A DNA stretch of 64,000 bases from Alishewanella aestuarii B11 (GCF_000280055.1 NZ_ALAB01000041.1:1-64000); one strand, 5' to 3'. Positions 24,750-33,544 are shown, numbered from the stretch's first letter. Numbers and translations are program-made. Notes: generated from the letters alone by a model not told the origin.

Positions 24750-24786
24750 GGTATCTGACCCCGAACGTTGTTCGGGGTCAGATACC
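24750..24786. repeat. Long hairpin repeat in a convergent gap
   Basis: Perfect 16-bp arms (GGTATCTGACCCCGAA and its complement) around CGTTG, lying between rplT and the convergent lipoprotein gene. No T-run. The GGGGTCAGATACC text resembles dispersed hairpins in other proteobacterial genomes; it could also end transcription of the minus-strand gene. Confidence 0.6.
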
Positions 24787-24792
24787 CAAGGT

Positions 24793-25917
24793 TCAGTTAA
24801 CCGCCGGGATCAGCTCCATAATCACCTGGTTATTGCGGAACAACTGCAGCTTATCGGCATTCACTTCAGCGCGATCGGCTTGTTGCAGCTTTTCGGTAAA
24901 CTGTTGCTCAATAGTGCTAGCATCGGCACAGAATTTACGGGTACTGGCCAACTGCTGTACGGCAAAGGTATTGGCGCGTTGCTGGTAGCTGGCATTAAAG
25001 TTGTTACAACCACTAAAGCCATACAACTTATCTTTTTCAAAGATCAGTCGTACATTCAATGAATGTGGCACATAGCGATCAGCAATTTTTTCTGCCCGCC
25101 AGACAATACCCTGTAAATCCTTCATCGCAAACTGATTCGGGCAGGTCGCATTTGGCCAGAACTGCTCAAACTTATCAATAAAGAGCGTATCGGTGCCGTG
25201 TTGGTCCGGCCCCTTACGGCCAACCAGACTGGCAATCACCGCTTTATTGCTAAAGCGACTATCCTGCTGATACAGCCGCATCATTGGCAAATGGTTTTGC
25301 GTATTGGCCACCGGTAAGCTTTCGCCGGTCTGACATTTGGTAAAGGTGGCCTGATTATTCTGCAGCCGGTATAAGCCGAGCATTGGCTGGCGGGTATCCA
25401 GCTTTTTCAGCGCTTCCAGCCGGTTTAACTGATAGGCATCAGAGCGGGTAATAGGTCTGCCAGCCAGATCGGTCATCACTAATTGCCGGTTAGAGCGAAA
25501 GTGAAAAGATGGCAGATTAACCTGTTGATTAACCAGATGCAGAGTGCGACGCTCTAATAACCAGGCACCACTGACCAACTCCACCTGACCCCGTTCCAGA
25601 TATTCCTGCCGCGCTTCAAAGCGGCCATCGCGGTACAGGTTAATATGATAGCTGATCCCCGGGCAGTCGGCACAGGGCAGCACACCTTCAAAGGTCATAT
25701 CACTGTCGATAAAGATGTGTTCAAAGTCCGTGGCCAGGGCTTCTGTGGTCGCGCTGTTTGCCACTTCATTCACATCTTCTACCTCTGCCGGCAGCGGGAT
25801 CGCTGGCGTCGCCGGCTTAGTGGGGGCCGACAGCGTGGTGGGCTGATCAGCGCCAAAATGGGGAAGCTGACTACAGCCGGCTAGCAGCACAGCACTGGCA
25901 ATAACGAGTTTTTTCAT
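24793..25917 (-). CDS. NlpE-like lipoprotein with C-terminal META domain
   Basis: A 374-residue lipoprotein: signal peptide with lipobox LLAGC (Cys15), a Pro/Thr-rich linker to about residue 65, an NlpE N-terminal-type domain with the CADCPGI motif near 82-88, a middle region, and a C-terminal META (HslJ-like) domain with LYGFSGCNNFNASYQQ. NlpE in E. coli activates the Cpx envelope-stress pathway on surface contact or lipoprotein trafficking defects. META domains occur in heat-shock lipoproteins. The combination suggests an envelope-stress role, but no cpx genes are nearby. Confidence 0.8.
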   Translation of the reverse strand: MKKLVIASAVLLAGCSQLPHFGADQPTTLSAPTKPATPAIPLPAEVEDVNEVANSATTEALATDFEHIFIDSDMTFEGVLPCADCPGISYHINLYRDGRFEARQEYLERGQVELVSGAWLLERRTLHLVNQQVNLPSFHFRSNRQLVMTDLAGRPITRSDAYQLNRLEALKKLDTRQPMLGLYRLQNNQATFTKCQTGESLPVANTQNHLPMMRLYQQDSRFSNKAVIASLVGRKGPDQHGTDTLFIDKFEQFWPNATCPNQFAMKDLQGIVWRAEKIADRYVPHSLNVRLIFEKDKLYGFSGCNNFNASYQQRANTFAVQQLASTRKFCADASTIEQQFTEKLQQADRAEVNADKLQLFRNNQVIMELIPAVN

Positions 25918-25976
25918 AATGACTCTTCGCTAAAAAATTCGGCGTATTATAACGCACCCCAAACCGGGTTGTCTGG

Positions 25977-26870
25977 CTATTTTACCGCAGCAAACTGCTG
26001 TAGCACAGCCCTGACCTGCAGCGCGGTTGACGCCGGTTGCTCCTGCATAAAACAGTGGCCGCCAGGTACCTGGATCGTCTGCACCGCAGCATTCAGCTGG
26101 CGCCACTTCGCCAGCGCTTTGACCACAAAAGGAAAGGTCTGTTCACCGTAAATTACAGTGATAGGTTTCGCCGCTTTACGCAGCGCCGGCCATAATCCTT
26201 TTGGGTAGGAGCTGAAGATCTCAGCCTCGCGCTCGGGCAAACACTTTAATTGCAGTTCACCATTGCCGGCGCTAAGCGCGTGATCGACATAGGCTGCCAG
26301 AGCCTCCGGGTGCCAGCTTTGAAATAAACTGCGACTTTGCAGGTACTGCAAAGCGCTGGGACGATCTGGCCATTGCCGGCGCCGGCGCAGTGCAGCCTTG
26401 GCCAAAGGGTTCTTTTTAAACAGCCGCACGCCTTCCAGAGTGCGGGCCAGTAGAATCATCGACGGCGGAAACAGCACCGGATCGAGTAATACCAGTCCCT
26501 GAAACAGCCCCGGATGCTCAGCATGCATTAAGGCAGTCAGCACGCCACCAAAGCTGTGTCCAACGCCATAAACCGGCACCTCAGCATATTGGGCGCGATG
26601 GGCATTAAAGGCCTGAGCCGCCAGCTCGGCGGCGATATTCCAACCTAAAAAAGGGCCGCCATGGTCACTGTCGCCGTGGCCCTGGGCGTCAGAAAGGAAT
26701 AAATCGTAGTCGGCAGCCAGCTCAGCTAACAGCGGTTGATAGCTGCGGGCGCAAAAGCCATTGCCGTGCAAAAAGTGCAGCAGCGGCTTACCGCTAACCG
26801 GCGTCTGCCAGCCGCGCAGGGTAAAGCCGTAACGGGTATGAAAAGACCAGGGAGTTAACTGCATGATCAA
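25977..26870 (-). CDS. Alpha/beta hydrolase
   Basis: A 297-residue alpha/beta-hydrolase-fold protein. The oxyanion region is FLHGNGFCARSY, the nucleophile elbow is GHSFGG (Ser near residue 107), and the His lies near the C-terminus in VPGGHCFMQEQP. The substrate cannot be read from the sequence; esterase or lipase-like chemistry is the family default. An ATG at 26864 (third residue) is an equally good start. It lies 19 bp downstream of upp on the same strand, so the two may be co-transcribed. Confidence 0.85.
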   Translation of the reverse strand: MIMQLTPWSFHTRYGFTLRGWQTPVSGKPLLHFLHGNGFCARSYQPLLAELAADYDLFLSDAQGHGDSDHGGPFLGWNIAAELAAQAFNAHRAQYAEVPVYGVGHSFGGVLTALMHAEHPGLFQGLVLLDPVLFPPSMILLARTLEGVRLFKKNPLAKAALRRRRQWPDRPSALQYLQSRSLFQSWHPEALAAYVDHALSAGNGELQLKCLPEREAEIFSSYPKGLWPALRKAAKPITVIYGEQTFPFVVKALAKWRQLNAAVQTIQVPGGHCFMQEQPASTALQVRAVLQQFAAVK

Positions 26871-26889
26871 CCTTTATTCTAATCAGCCT

Positions 26890-27516
26890 TTATTTGGTGC
26901 CAAAGAGTTTATCGCCGGCATCCCCCAGGCCTGGCAAGATATAGCCATGCTCGTTCAGCCCCTGGTCAATCGCAGCGGTGTAGAGCTCAATATCCGGATG
27001 CGCCTGGCGCAGTGCGTGAATCCCCTCGGGCGCCGCGACCAAAACCAGGGCTTTGATGTGGGTACAGCCTTGTCGTTTTAACAAATCAATAGTAGCAATA
27101 ATCGAGCCGCCGGTGGCCAGCATAGGGTCAATAATAATCGCCAGCCGCTGATCGATTTCCGGTGCCAGTTTTTGAAAGTAGGGCACCGGCTGCAAGGTGC
27201 TTTCGTCACGATAAATACCCACCACACTGATACGGGCGCTGGGGATCAGATCCAGTACGCCATCGAGCATACCCAGGCCAGCGCGCAGGATTGGCACCAC
27301 TGTCACTTTTTTGCCCTGGATTTGCTTGATCTGGCACGGACCGCTCCAGGCCTCGATGGTTACGGTTTCGGTCGGCAAGTCTTTGGTGGCTTCATAGGTC
27401 AGCAAGCTGCCGAGCTCGACCGCCAGTTGCCGGAATTGACGGGTATTGATATCCGCGGCCCGCAACAGGCCAATTTTATGCTGTACCAGGGGGTGAGAGA
27501 CTTCGACGACGCGCAT
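26890..27516 (-). CDS. upp: Uracil phosphoribosyltransferase
   Basis: A 208-residue salvage enzyme making UMP from uracil and PRPP, the same length as E. coli Upp. The PRPP-binding loop DPMLATGGS and the uracil-binding end [17 protein letters not shown] are intact. I chose the ATG at 27516 by alignment to the family N-terminus ([14 protein letters not shown]); GGAG lies just upstream. A longer frame reaching 27690 has no family similarity and contains a structured leader. No uraA uracil permease gene is adjacent. Confidence 0.95.
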   Translation of the reverse strand: MRVVEVSHPLVQHKIGLLRAADINTRQFRQLAVELGSLLTYEATKDLPTETVTIEAWSGPCQIKQIQGKKVTVVPILRAGLGMLDGVLDLIPSARISVVGIYRDESTLQPVPYFQKLAPEIDQRLAIIIDPMLATGGSIIATIDLLKRQGCTHIKALVLVAAPEGIHALRQAHPDIELYTAAIDQGLNEHGYILPGLGDAGDKLFGTK

Positions 27517-27531
27517 AGGGTTCTCCATGTC

Positions 27532-27602
27532 CCTTCGAAAGCCCGGATCTGTAGTGGCAGTTTTCAGGTTTGTTCTAACCTTTAAGACTGCGCTTTCGAA
27601 GG
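27532..27602 (-). promoter_or_regulatory. Structured 5' leader of upp
   Basis: Three nested inverted repeats: outer 11-bp arms (27592-27602 with 27532-27542, CCTTCGAAAGC type), middle GCAGT/ACTGC arms (27587-27591 with 27557-27561) and an inner AGGTT/AACCT hairpin (27566-27581). The outer stem ends 15 bp before the start codon, immediately before the GGAG ribosome binding site. The outer arms each contain TTCGAA and could alternatively be protein-binding sites. Confidence 0.5.
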
Positions 27603-27726
27603 CGTTACTGTAGCGAAACGGTGTCGCGATAATACGGCAGTGCTGCGTGCTGAGCAAGCTTTCGGCAGCGGCTGTCACTTTGACGGCCAATTATGAAACT
27701 TGTCCGACCAGAATTGCTTTTGTTAC

Positions 27727-27755
27727 TTGACAGACCAGTTATTCAAACGTACATT
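27727..27755 (+). promoter_or_regulatory. Promoter of psrA
   Basis: Perfect -35 TTGACA (27727-27732), 17-bp spacer, -10 TACATT (27750-27755). Confidence 0.65.
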
Positions 27756-27772
27756 TCAAACAGGTGTTTAAA
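27755..27772. promoter_or_regulatory. PsrA-type operator
   Basis: TTCAAACAGGTGTTTAAA contains CAAAC-N4-GTTTA, fitting the (G/C)AAAC(N2-4)GTTT(G/C) pattern known for PsrA at all but the last base. It directly follows the -10 box, so PsrA would repress its own gene and the downstream fadE. Confidence 0.6.
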
Positions 27773-27797
27773 AGTTTGTTTAACGGCGTAGTGAAGA

Positions 27798-28457
27798 ATG
27801 AGCAGTAAAGTGCATACCCAACAACGCATCCTGGATGCTGCGCAAAGCCTGTTTGCCGAAAGTGGCTTTAACGATACCTCGTTACGGCAGATTACTACCA
27901 AGGCAGAGGTGAATCTGGCATCAGTGAATTATCACTTCGGCTCGAAGAAAGAGCTGATCCAGGCCGTGCTACAGCGCTATTTGCAGGTACTGATGCCGCG
28001 GCTGGATCAGGAGTTTGATCGCTTGTTAGCCAGTCAAAAGCCGAATGATTTAACCCAGATCCTGTCGGTATTTGTAAAGCCTTTGCTCGATCTGAACCAG
28101 CTGCAGCGCCGCGGTACCCGAACCTTTTTACAGTTACTGGGGCGTGGTTATACCGATGTACAGGGGCACTTGCGCTGGTTTATTAATCAACATTATGGCC
28201 GTACTCTGGATAAGTTTGTGTTGCTGGTACAGCAAAGTTGCCCGCATCTGCCACAAAGCGAAGTGTTCTGGCGGCTGCATTTTTCGCTGGGCTCTATCGT
28301 CTTTACGATGGCGTCCAGTGATGCACTGTCTGAAATTGCCCAGGCTGATTTTAACGAAGCGGTGGATATTGAAGGGGTGATCCGCCGTTTAATCCCTTAT
28401 CTCGGGGCTGCAATTGCCGCGCCGGTATATAGCCAAGACCTCAAAACCGTTGCCTGA
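27798..28457 (+). CDS. psrA: TetR-family regulator of fatty acid metabolism (PsrA-like)
   Basis: A 219-residue TetR-type repressor. The N-terminal helix-turn-helix spans about residues 8-55 (RILDAAQSLFAESGFNDTSL, then VNLASVNYHFGSKKELIQAV). The C-terminal ligand domain resembles PsrA in length and layout. PsrA proteins bind long-chain fatty acids or acyl-CoAs and release beta-oxidation genes. Position 18 bp upstream of the acyl-CoA dehydrogenase gene and a matching operator at its own promoter support this. The specific name is an inference from context; TetR membership is certain. Confidence 0.75.
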   Translation: MSSKVHTQQRILDAAQSLFAESGFNDTSLRQITTKAEVNLASVNYHFGSKKELIQAVLQRYLQVLMPRLDQEFDRLLASQKPNDLTQILSVFVKPLLDLNQLQRRGTRTFLQLLGRGYTDVQGHLRWFINQHYGRTLDKFVLLVQQSCPHLPQSEVFWRLHFSLGSIVFTMASSDALSEIAQADFNEAVDIEGVIRRLIPYLGAAIAAPVYSQDLKTVA

Positions 28458-28475
28458 TGCTGGAAGGAAGCTGAT

Positions 28476-30791
28476 ATGGTGTATTTATTGATAATAGTGG
28501 CACTGCTGGTAGTGCTGTTTGGCGTGACTTCGGTGCGCCGTAGTGTGATTAGCAAGCCGGTGTTTGGCATCTTTAAGAAAATTTTGCCGCCGTTGTCGGA
28601 TACCGAGCGTGAAGCCATGGAAGCGGGCGATGTGTGGTGGGACGGTGAACTGTTTAAAGGTAAACCGGACTGGCATAAGTTGCATGCTATTCCGAAAGCT
28701 GAACTCTCAGCCGAAGAACAAGCCTTTATGGATAATCAGGTCGAAACCCTGTTGACCATGCTGGACGATTATAAAATTGTGCAGGAAGACCGTGACCTGC
28801 CAAAAGCAGTGTGGGATTATATTAAGCGCGAAGGTTTCTTTGCGATGATTATTCCAAAAGCCTATGGCGGTCGTGAGTTTTCGGCTATCGCTAACTCTAC
28901 CATCGTATCGCGCATCGCGACCCGGAGCTTAACCGCAGCAGTGACCATCATGGTACCTAACTCTTTAGGCCCGGGCGAGCTGCTGATGCACTATGGTACC
29001 CAGGAGCAAAAAGATCGCTGGTTGCCGACGCTGGCTAATGGTACTGACGTACCGTGCTTTGCGTTAACCGGCCCGGAAGCCGGTTCGGATGCCGGCGGCA
29101 TTCCGGACACGGGTGTGGTCTGCAAAGGTCAATTCGAAGGCAAAGAAGTACTAGGCATTCGCCTGAACTGGGATAAGCGTTACATCACGCTGGCACCGGT
29201 TGCGACGGTACTGGGTTTGGCCTTTAAGCTGTACGATCCGGAAAAACTATTAGGTGATAAAGAAGAGCTGGGTATTACCTGTGCGCTGATCCCAACCAGC
29301 CACACTGGGGTGCAGATTGGTGATCGTCATTTCCCGATGAATATGGCCTTTATGAACGGCACTACTTACGGTAAAGATGTGTTTATTCCACTCGATTGGA
29401 TTATCGGTGGTCCGGCCTATGCGGGTCGTGGTTGGCGCATGCTGGTAGAGTGTTTATCAGCAGGCCGCGGTATCTCTTTACCAGCACTGGCGACAGCAAC
29501 CGGCCACCTGGCAGCACGGATGACCGGAGCTTACGGTTATGTGCGTCAGCAGTTCGGCATGTCTATTGGCAAGTTTGAAGGTGTGCAGGAAGGTTTAGCA
29601 CGTATTGGTGGTTTAACTTACACCCTAGAAGCGATGCGGGTGATGACAGCCGGTGCTATCGATTTGAACCTGAGCCCATCGGTAGTGACGGCGATTGCCA
29701 AATACCATATGACTGAGATGTCGCGCACCTTATTAAACGATGCCTTTGATATTCATGCCGGTAAAGCCATTCAGTGTGGCCCGATGAACTATCTGGCACA
29801 TGGCTATATGGGTGTACCGATTTCGATTACGGTAGAAGGTGCTAATATCCTGACCCGTAACCTGATGATTTTCGGTCAGGGTGCTACCCGTTGCCATCCT
29901 TATGTGCTGGCAGAGCTGGAAGCCGCAGCCAATCCAAATGCGGAAGAAGGCCTGGCACAATTCGATAAGCTATTGATGGCACATATTGGCTTTGCGGTTG
30001 GCAATACCTTCGCTGCCTTATGGCAGGGTTTAACAGCCGGTGCCTTTAACAGTGCGCCGGTATCAGGCGAAACCGCCCGCTACTACAAGCAATTAAGCCG
30101 GATGAGCCGCGCGCTGGCGTTAAGTGCTGATATTTCAATGCTGATGTTAGGCGGTGATTTAAAACGTAAAGAAATGCTGTCAGCCCGCTTAGGTGATGTG
30201 TTAAGCCAGCTGTACATTGCCTCTACCGTGCTGAAGTTTTACGAAGATAATGGTCGTCAGCAGGCTGATCTGCCGTTCGTGCACTACAGTGTGCAGCGCT
30301 CGCTGTTTGAGATTGGTAAAGCCTTTGATGGCTTCTTTGCCAACTTCCCGAATCGTGTTGTGGCGCGTACCATCCGTACTCTGGTGTTCCCGTTTGGGAT
30401 CGGTTACAAAATGCCGTCTGATGAGGTGGCACAACAAATTTGTGAGGCCTTATCTAAGCCGAACACATTGCGCGATCGCTTAACCCATCTGTGTTATGTC
30501 GGTAAAGCTGAAGATGATGCCACAGGGTTAATGGAAAATGCCTTTGTCGCGATGTACAACGCCCAGCCGCTGCTGAAGAAAATTGCTCAGGCGCAAAAAG
30601 CCGGTCAGTTACCGCGTAAACAGCCGCTGCTGGATAGCATTAACCAGGCGTTAGCCGCCAATATCTTAAGCGAGTCCGAGGCGGCCAGCTTACGTAAGAT
30701 GAACCAGTTGCGCTTTAAGGCCATCAGTGTGGATAGCTTTAAACCCGGCGTATTGGAAGGCATGAGTGTCGGTAAACGTGATGCGGCTTAA
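28476..30791 (+). CDS. fadE: Acyl-CoA dehydrogenase, FadE type
   Basis: A 771-residue flavoprotein catalysing the first step of fatty acid beta-oxidation. An N-terminal membrane helix (about 2-22) precedes the catalytic core with the acyl-CoA dehydrogenase segments ALTGPEAGSDAGGIPDTG and FGMSIGKFEGVQEGLARIGG. A FadE-specific C-terminal extension (about 520-771) is present. Length is close to the E. coli enzyme (814). It is probably in one transcript with psrA. GGAAGGAAGC upstream gives a ribosome binding site. A strong terminator follows. Confidence 0.95.
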   Translation: MVYLLIIVALLVVLFGVTSVRRSVISKPVFGIFKKILPPLSDTEREAMEAGDVWWDGELFKGKPDWHKLHAIPKAELSAEEQAFMDNQVETLLTMLDDYKIVQEDRDLPKAVWDYIKREGFFAMIIPKAYGGREFSAIANSTIVSRIATRSLTAAVTIMVPNSLGPGELLMHYGTQEQKDRWLPTLANGTDVPCFALTGPEAGSDAGGIPDTGVVCKGQFEGKEVLGIRLNWDKRYITLAPVATVLGLAFKLYDPEKLLGDKEELGITCALIPTSHTGVQIGDRHFPMNMAFMNGTTYGKDVFIPLDWIIGGPAYAGRGWRMLVECLSAGRGISLPALATATGHLAARMTGAYGYVRQQFGMSIGKFEGVQEGLARIGGLTYTLEAMRVMTAGAIDLNLSPSVVTAIAKYHMTEMSRTLLNDAFDIHAGKAIQCGPMNYLAHGYMGVPISITVEGANILTRNLMIFGQGATRCHPYVLAELEAAANPNAEEGLAQFDKLLMAHIGFAVGNTFAALWQGLTAGAFNSAPVSGETARYYKQLSRMSRALALSADISMLMLGGDLKRKEMLSARLGDVLSQLYIASTVLKFYEDNGRQQADLPFVHYSVQRSLFEIGKAFDGFFANFPNRVVARTIRTLVFPFGIGYKMPSDEVAQQICEALSKPNTLRDRLTHLCYVGKAEDDATGLMENAFVAMYNAQPLLKKIAQAQKAGQLPRKQPLLDSINQALAANILSESEAASLRKMNQLRFKAISVDSFKPGVLEGMSVGKRDAA

Positions 30792-30818
30792 CTGAGCTGT
30801 AGCGAATATCCCCTGACG

Positions 30819-30848
30819 AAAAACCGGAGCTGACAACTCCGGTTTTTT
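30819..30848 (+). terminator. Terminator of psrA-fadE
   Basis: Stem AAAACCGGAG/CTCCGGTTTT with T-run, about 30 bp after fadE. Confidence 0.88.
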
Positions 30849-30930
30849 TATGGCTTTGGCATTGGTTAACGCAGGAAAAACGTTAGAATAGGCTCCGAAC
30901 AATAATAAGACCCAAAAAAGAGGGAATAAG

Positions 30931-31422
30931 ATGGCGCAGCGTAATATCCGTTTGGCCACCCAGGCTGATGTGCCACTGATTTTAAAGTTTATTCAGGAAC
31001 TAGCTGAATATGAAAAACTTTCTGATCAAGTGGTGGCCACAGAGCAACAATTAACTACAACCTTATTTTCAGCCCGCCCGGCAGCAGAAGTTGTGATTGC
31101 CGAGTGTGACGGTCAGCCTGCGGGCTTTGCCTTGTTCTTTCATAATTACTCGACTTTCCTGGCCAAACCTGGTCTGTATCTCGAAGATCTTTTTGTGTTG
31201 CCTCAGTATCGCGCCCTGGGGCTGGGCAAGCTGTTATTGACCTATTTGGCAAAGCTGGCCGTAGACAGAGGTTGTGGCCGTTTTGAATGGTCAGTGCTGG
31301 ACTGGAATCAACCGGCGATTGATTTTTATCAGGCGCAGGGGGCAACATTGTTGCACGACTGGCGGATCAACCGGGTGACCGGTGACAAATTGCAGGCATT
31401 AGCAGCGCAATATTCGGCCTGA
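30931..31422 (+). CDS. GNAT N-acetyltransferase, diamine acetyltransferase-like
   Basis: A 163-residue acetyl-CoA-dependent acetyltransferase covering one whole GNAT domain. The acetyl-CoA site appears as LPQYRALGLGKLLLTYLAKL, and the preceding FFHNYSTFLAKPGLYLEDLF is typical of the SSAT (spermidine/spermine or thialysine N-acetyltransferase) branch. The substrate is probably a polyamine or a lysine-like amine, not proven. The C-terminal segment WNQPAIDFYQAQGA is a standard GNAT motif. Confidence 0.85.
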   Translation: MAQRNIRLATQADVPLILKFIQELAEYEKLSDQVVATEQQLTTTLFSARPAAEVVIAECDGQPAGFALFFHNYSTFLAKPGLYLEDLFVLPQYRALGLGKLLLTYLAKLAVDRGCGRFEWSVLDWNQPAIDFYQAQGATLLHDWRINRVTGDKLQALAAQYSA

Positions 31423-31467
31423 TGTCGTGGTATTGATTTCCTAAAAGTTGTACAGGTGTAGTAGTCA

Positions 31468-31695
31468 ATGTCAAAGGAACAAGTTAAGGCCGCAGCGGCG
31501 GCTGCGCAAAGCACAAAGCCGGCAAAAAGCCCGGTAGCTGAGACCGACAAGGTTCCAGCAGCAAAAGCTCAACCAAAGAAGGTATTAAAACGGCGGCAAA
31601 GCGGCGATTTCTGGATTAACCTGAGCGTGGCGCTGTTTATTGGTGTGTGTTTGCTGATTTTAAGTTTTGAAATTTTGCTAAAGTTGTCGCGTTAG
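31468..31695 (+). CDS. Small Ala/Lys-rich single-pass membrane protein
   Basis: A 75-residue protein of unknown function. Residues 1-44 are hydrophilic, rich in Ala, Lys and Pro and probably disordered, ending in a basic patch (KKVLKRRQ). Residues 48-71 form one membrane helix (WINLSVALFIGVCLLILSFE). With the positive patch before the helix, the N-terminus should be cytoplasmic. A perfect terminator follows, consistent with a real gene. I do not recognise a family. Confidence 0.6.
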   Translation: MSKEQVKAAAAAAQSTKPAKSPVAETDKVPAAKAQPKKVLKRRQSGDFWINLSVALFIGVCLLILSFEILLKLSR

Positions 31696-31714
31696 TGCGT
31701 GCTGTTTAGCAAAA

Positions 31715-31745
31715 CAAAGGGAGGCCTGTGCCTCCCTTTGCGTTT
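31715..31745. terminator. Bidirectional terminator
   Basis: Perfect 11-bp stem CAAAGGGAGGC/GCCTCCCTTTG around CTGT, flanked by AAAA and CGTTTT, between the small membrane protein and the convergent leucine dehydrogenase gene. Confidence 0.85.
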
Positions 31746-31766
31746 TCTGGTGGCTATAGCCGCGGT

Positions 31767-32810
31767 TTATGCCTGACCGCGCGCGATAATTTCCTGAGCC
31801 ATCTGATCAGCAACGGTGCTGGTGGGTTTATTTTCAGCGTCGGCGCGCTCAAAAATCTGCAACAGGGTGTCAAAAATTTGCATGACCTTCGCTGTAGACT
31901 CTGCCGCATTATAACCTTGCGGACGCATTTCAAAGGCGACGTTAATAATGCCACCAGCATTGATGACATAGTCCGGCGCATACAGAATACCCAGCTCACG
32001 TAGTTTCTGGCCATGCTCAGGGCGCTTTAACTGGTTGTTGGCACAACCGGCTACAATTTTGGCTTTTAGTTGCGGGATGGTGTCATCATTTAAGGTGGCA
32101 CCCAGCGCACAAGGCGCATAGATATCAGCCGCTACGCCGTAGATATCATTCAGACCGACGGCTGTGGCGCCAAATTGGGCAACCGCACGGTTCACCGCAT
32201 CCTGGTTAATGTCGGTGACAATAAGCTTAGCGCCTTCTTTATGCAGGTGTTCACACAGATAGAAACCGACGCTACCTAAGCCTTGTACGGCAACCGTTTT
32301 GCCTGCCAGATCGGCAGAGCCAAACTGATGCTTAGCGGCGGCTTTAATGCCCTGATAGGTACCCAGCGCCGTAAAAGGACCTGGGTTACCGCTTTTACCC
32401 TCTAAGCCAGCAACATAAGGTGTAACCTGATGCACCTGCATAATGTCATGGGTAGTAATGTTCACATCTTCAGCGCTGTAATAGCTACCGCTTAAGCGGT
32501 GTACCATGCGGCCAAAGGCTTGAAATAACGCCTCAGATTTAATGGTTTTGGCATTACCGATAATCACCGACTTGCCGCCACCCAGGGGTAAACCGGCCAT
32601 GGCGTTCTTATAGGTCATACCGCGTGATAAACGCAGCACATCTACCAGCGCATCTTCGTCAGATGCATAGTCCCATAACCGACAACCACCAACCGCAGGC
32701 CCCAAACGGGTGCTGTGCACAGCGATAATGGCTTTTAAACCGGTTTCCTGATCACTGCAGAAAACTACTTGCTCATGCTGATCAAATTCTGGGTGATTAA
32801 ATACGGCCAC
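31767..32810 (-). CDS. Leucine dehydrogenase (Glu/Leu/Phe/Val dehydrogenase family)
   Basis: A 347-residue NAD-dependent enzyme that reversibly deaminates branched-chain amino acids. Visible features are the N-terminal substrate domain with the catalytic lysine in MAGLPLGGGKSVIIG, the RLSRGMTYKNA segment, and the Rossmann site AVQGLGSVGFYLCEHL. The start is GTG at 32810, with AGGGAG six bases upstream. A longer open frame (to 32912) adds 34 residues without similarity. Length matches bacterial leucine dehydrogenases. Confidence 0.88.
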   Translation of the reverse strand: MAVFNHPEFDQHEQVVFCSDQETGLKAIIAVHSTRLGPAVGGCRLWDYASDEDALVDVLRLSRGMTYKNAMAGLPLGGGKSVIIGNAKTIKSEALFQAFGRMVHRLSGSYYSAEDVNITTHDIMQVHQVTPYVAGLEGKSGNPGPFTALGTYQGIKAAAKHQFGSADLAGKTVAVQGLGSVGFYLCEHLHKEGAKLIVTDINQDAVNRAVAQFGATAVGLNDIYGVAADIYAPCALGATLNDDTIPQLKAKIVAGCANNQLKRPEHGQKLRELGILYAPDYVINAGGIINVAFEMRPQGYNAAESTAKVMQIFDTLLQIFERADAENKPTSTVADQMAQEIIARGQA

Positions 32811-33040
32811 AACGGACTCCCTTGCAAGAATAGCTATTACAGCTGGATGGTTTACGTTTACGTTAACTGCGACTTTTGTCGTAATGGCGCGGAATGTACC
32901 ATTTTGCACCACTGAATACCAGTCCTGACGTTAACTGGTGGCTGGTCAGTCCAGTGTTGGTGGTGAGAAGCTCAGTAAAGCTTGATTGTCGCGGATAGCT
33001 CACATAAAGTAGCGGCATCTACAACACAGGAAGTCATCTT

Positions 33041-33469
33041 ATGAGTGAGCAGTCAACTCAACAACCCACTGAAATCAGCGAAGCGCAGCGCGCAGAATGG
33101 GTCCGGGCACAATTTCAGAAAGCCAATGAATATCTGGCAACCAAGGGGATTATCCCGGATAACGTGGCCGTGAGTGAAAGCCGTTATTTACCGCCTTTGG
33201 TCGCAGTATGGAAGCTGAATACCCGTGATGCTAAGTCATTCTGGGTGATCAGTGGCGATCTGCCAACCGATCATATGCCCGTTAGTGCAGCACCCAATGC
33301 CCGCGAAGCGATCCGCGCGTTCGCGTTGCACTGGCAGTTAAAGGCCGAACAAATTGCCCAGGCCGGTTTTACCGATAAGACCCAGGTTGAGTTTGCTAAT
33401 CTGTTAGTAAGCCGGGCAGAGGGTTTATACGATCTGTTTGATAACGAGCCGCTGTGGCAAGGGCAATAA
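33041..33469 (+). CDS. DUF4826-like protein
   Basis: A 142-residue cytoplasmic protein without signal or membrane segments. The core pattern LPPLVAVWKLN, then FWVISGDLPTDHMP and REAIRAFALHWQLKAEQI resembles the DUF4826 family seen in alteromonads and relatives; function is unknown. It stands alone and is divergent from the leucine dehydrogenase gene. AGGAAG upstream provides a ribosome binding site, and an intrinsic terminator follows. Confidence 0.65.
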   Translation: MSEQSTQQPTEISEAQRAEWVRAQFQKANEYLATKGIIPDNVAVSESRYLPPLVAVWKLNTRDAKSFWVISGDLPTDHMPVSAAPNAREAIRAFALHWQLKAEQIAQAGFTDKTQVEFANLLVSRAEGLYDLFDNEPLWQGQ

Positions 33470-33500
33470 GTCAGCGCCAAGCTGTCAAATTTAGTTGACA

Positions 33501-33527
33501 AAAAAAGCCGCAATAGCGGCTTTTTTT
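33501..33527. terminator. Terminator between DUF4826-like gene and roxA
   Basis: GCCGC/GCGGC stem around AATA, flanked by A-run and T-run so that it can act on both converging transcripts. Confidence 0.88.
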
Positions 33528-33544
33528 ATGCGCAGCACTGCGGT

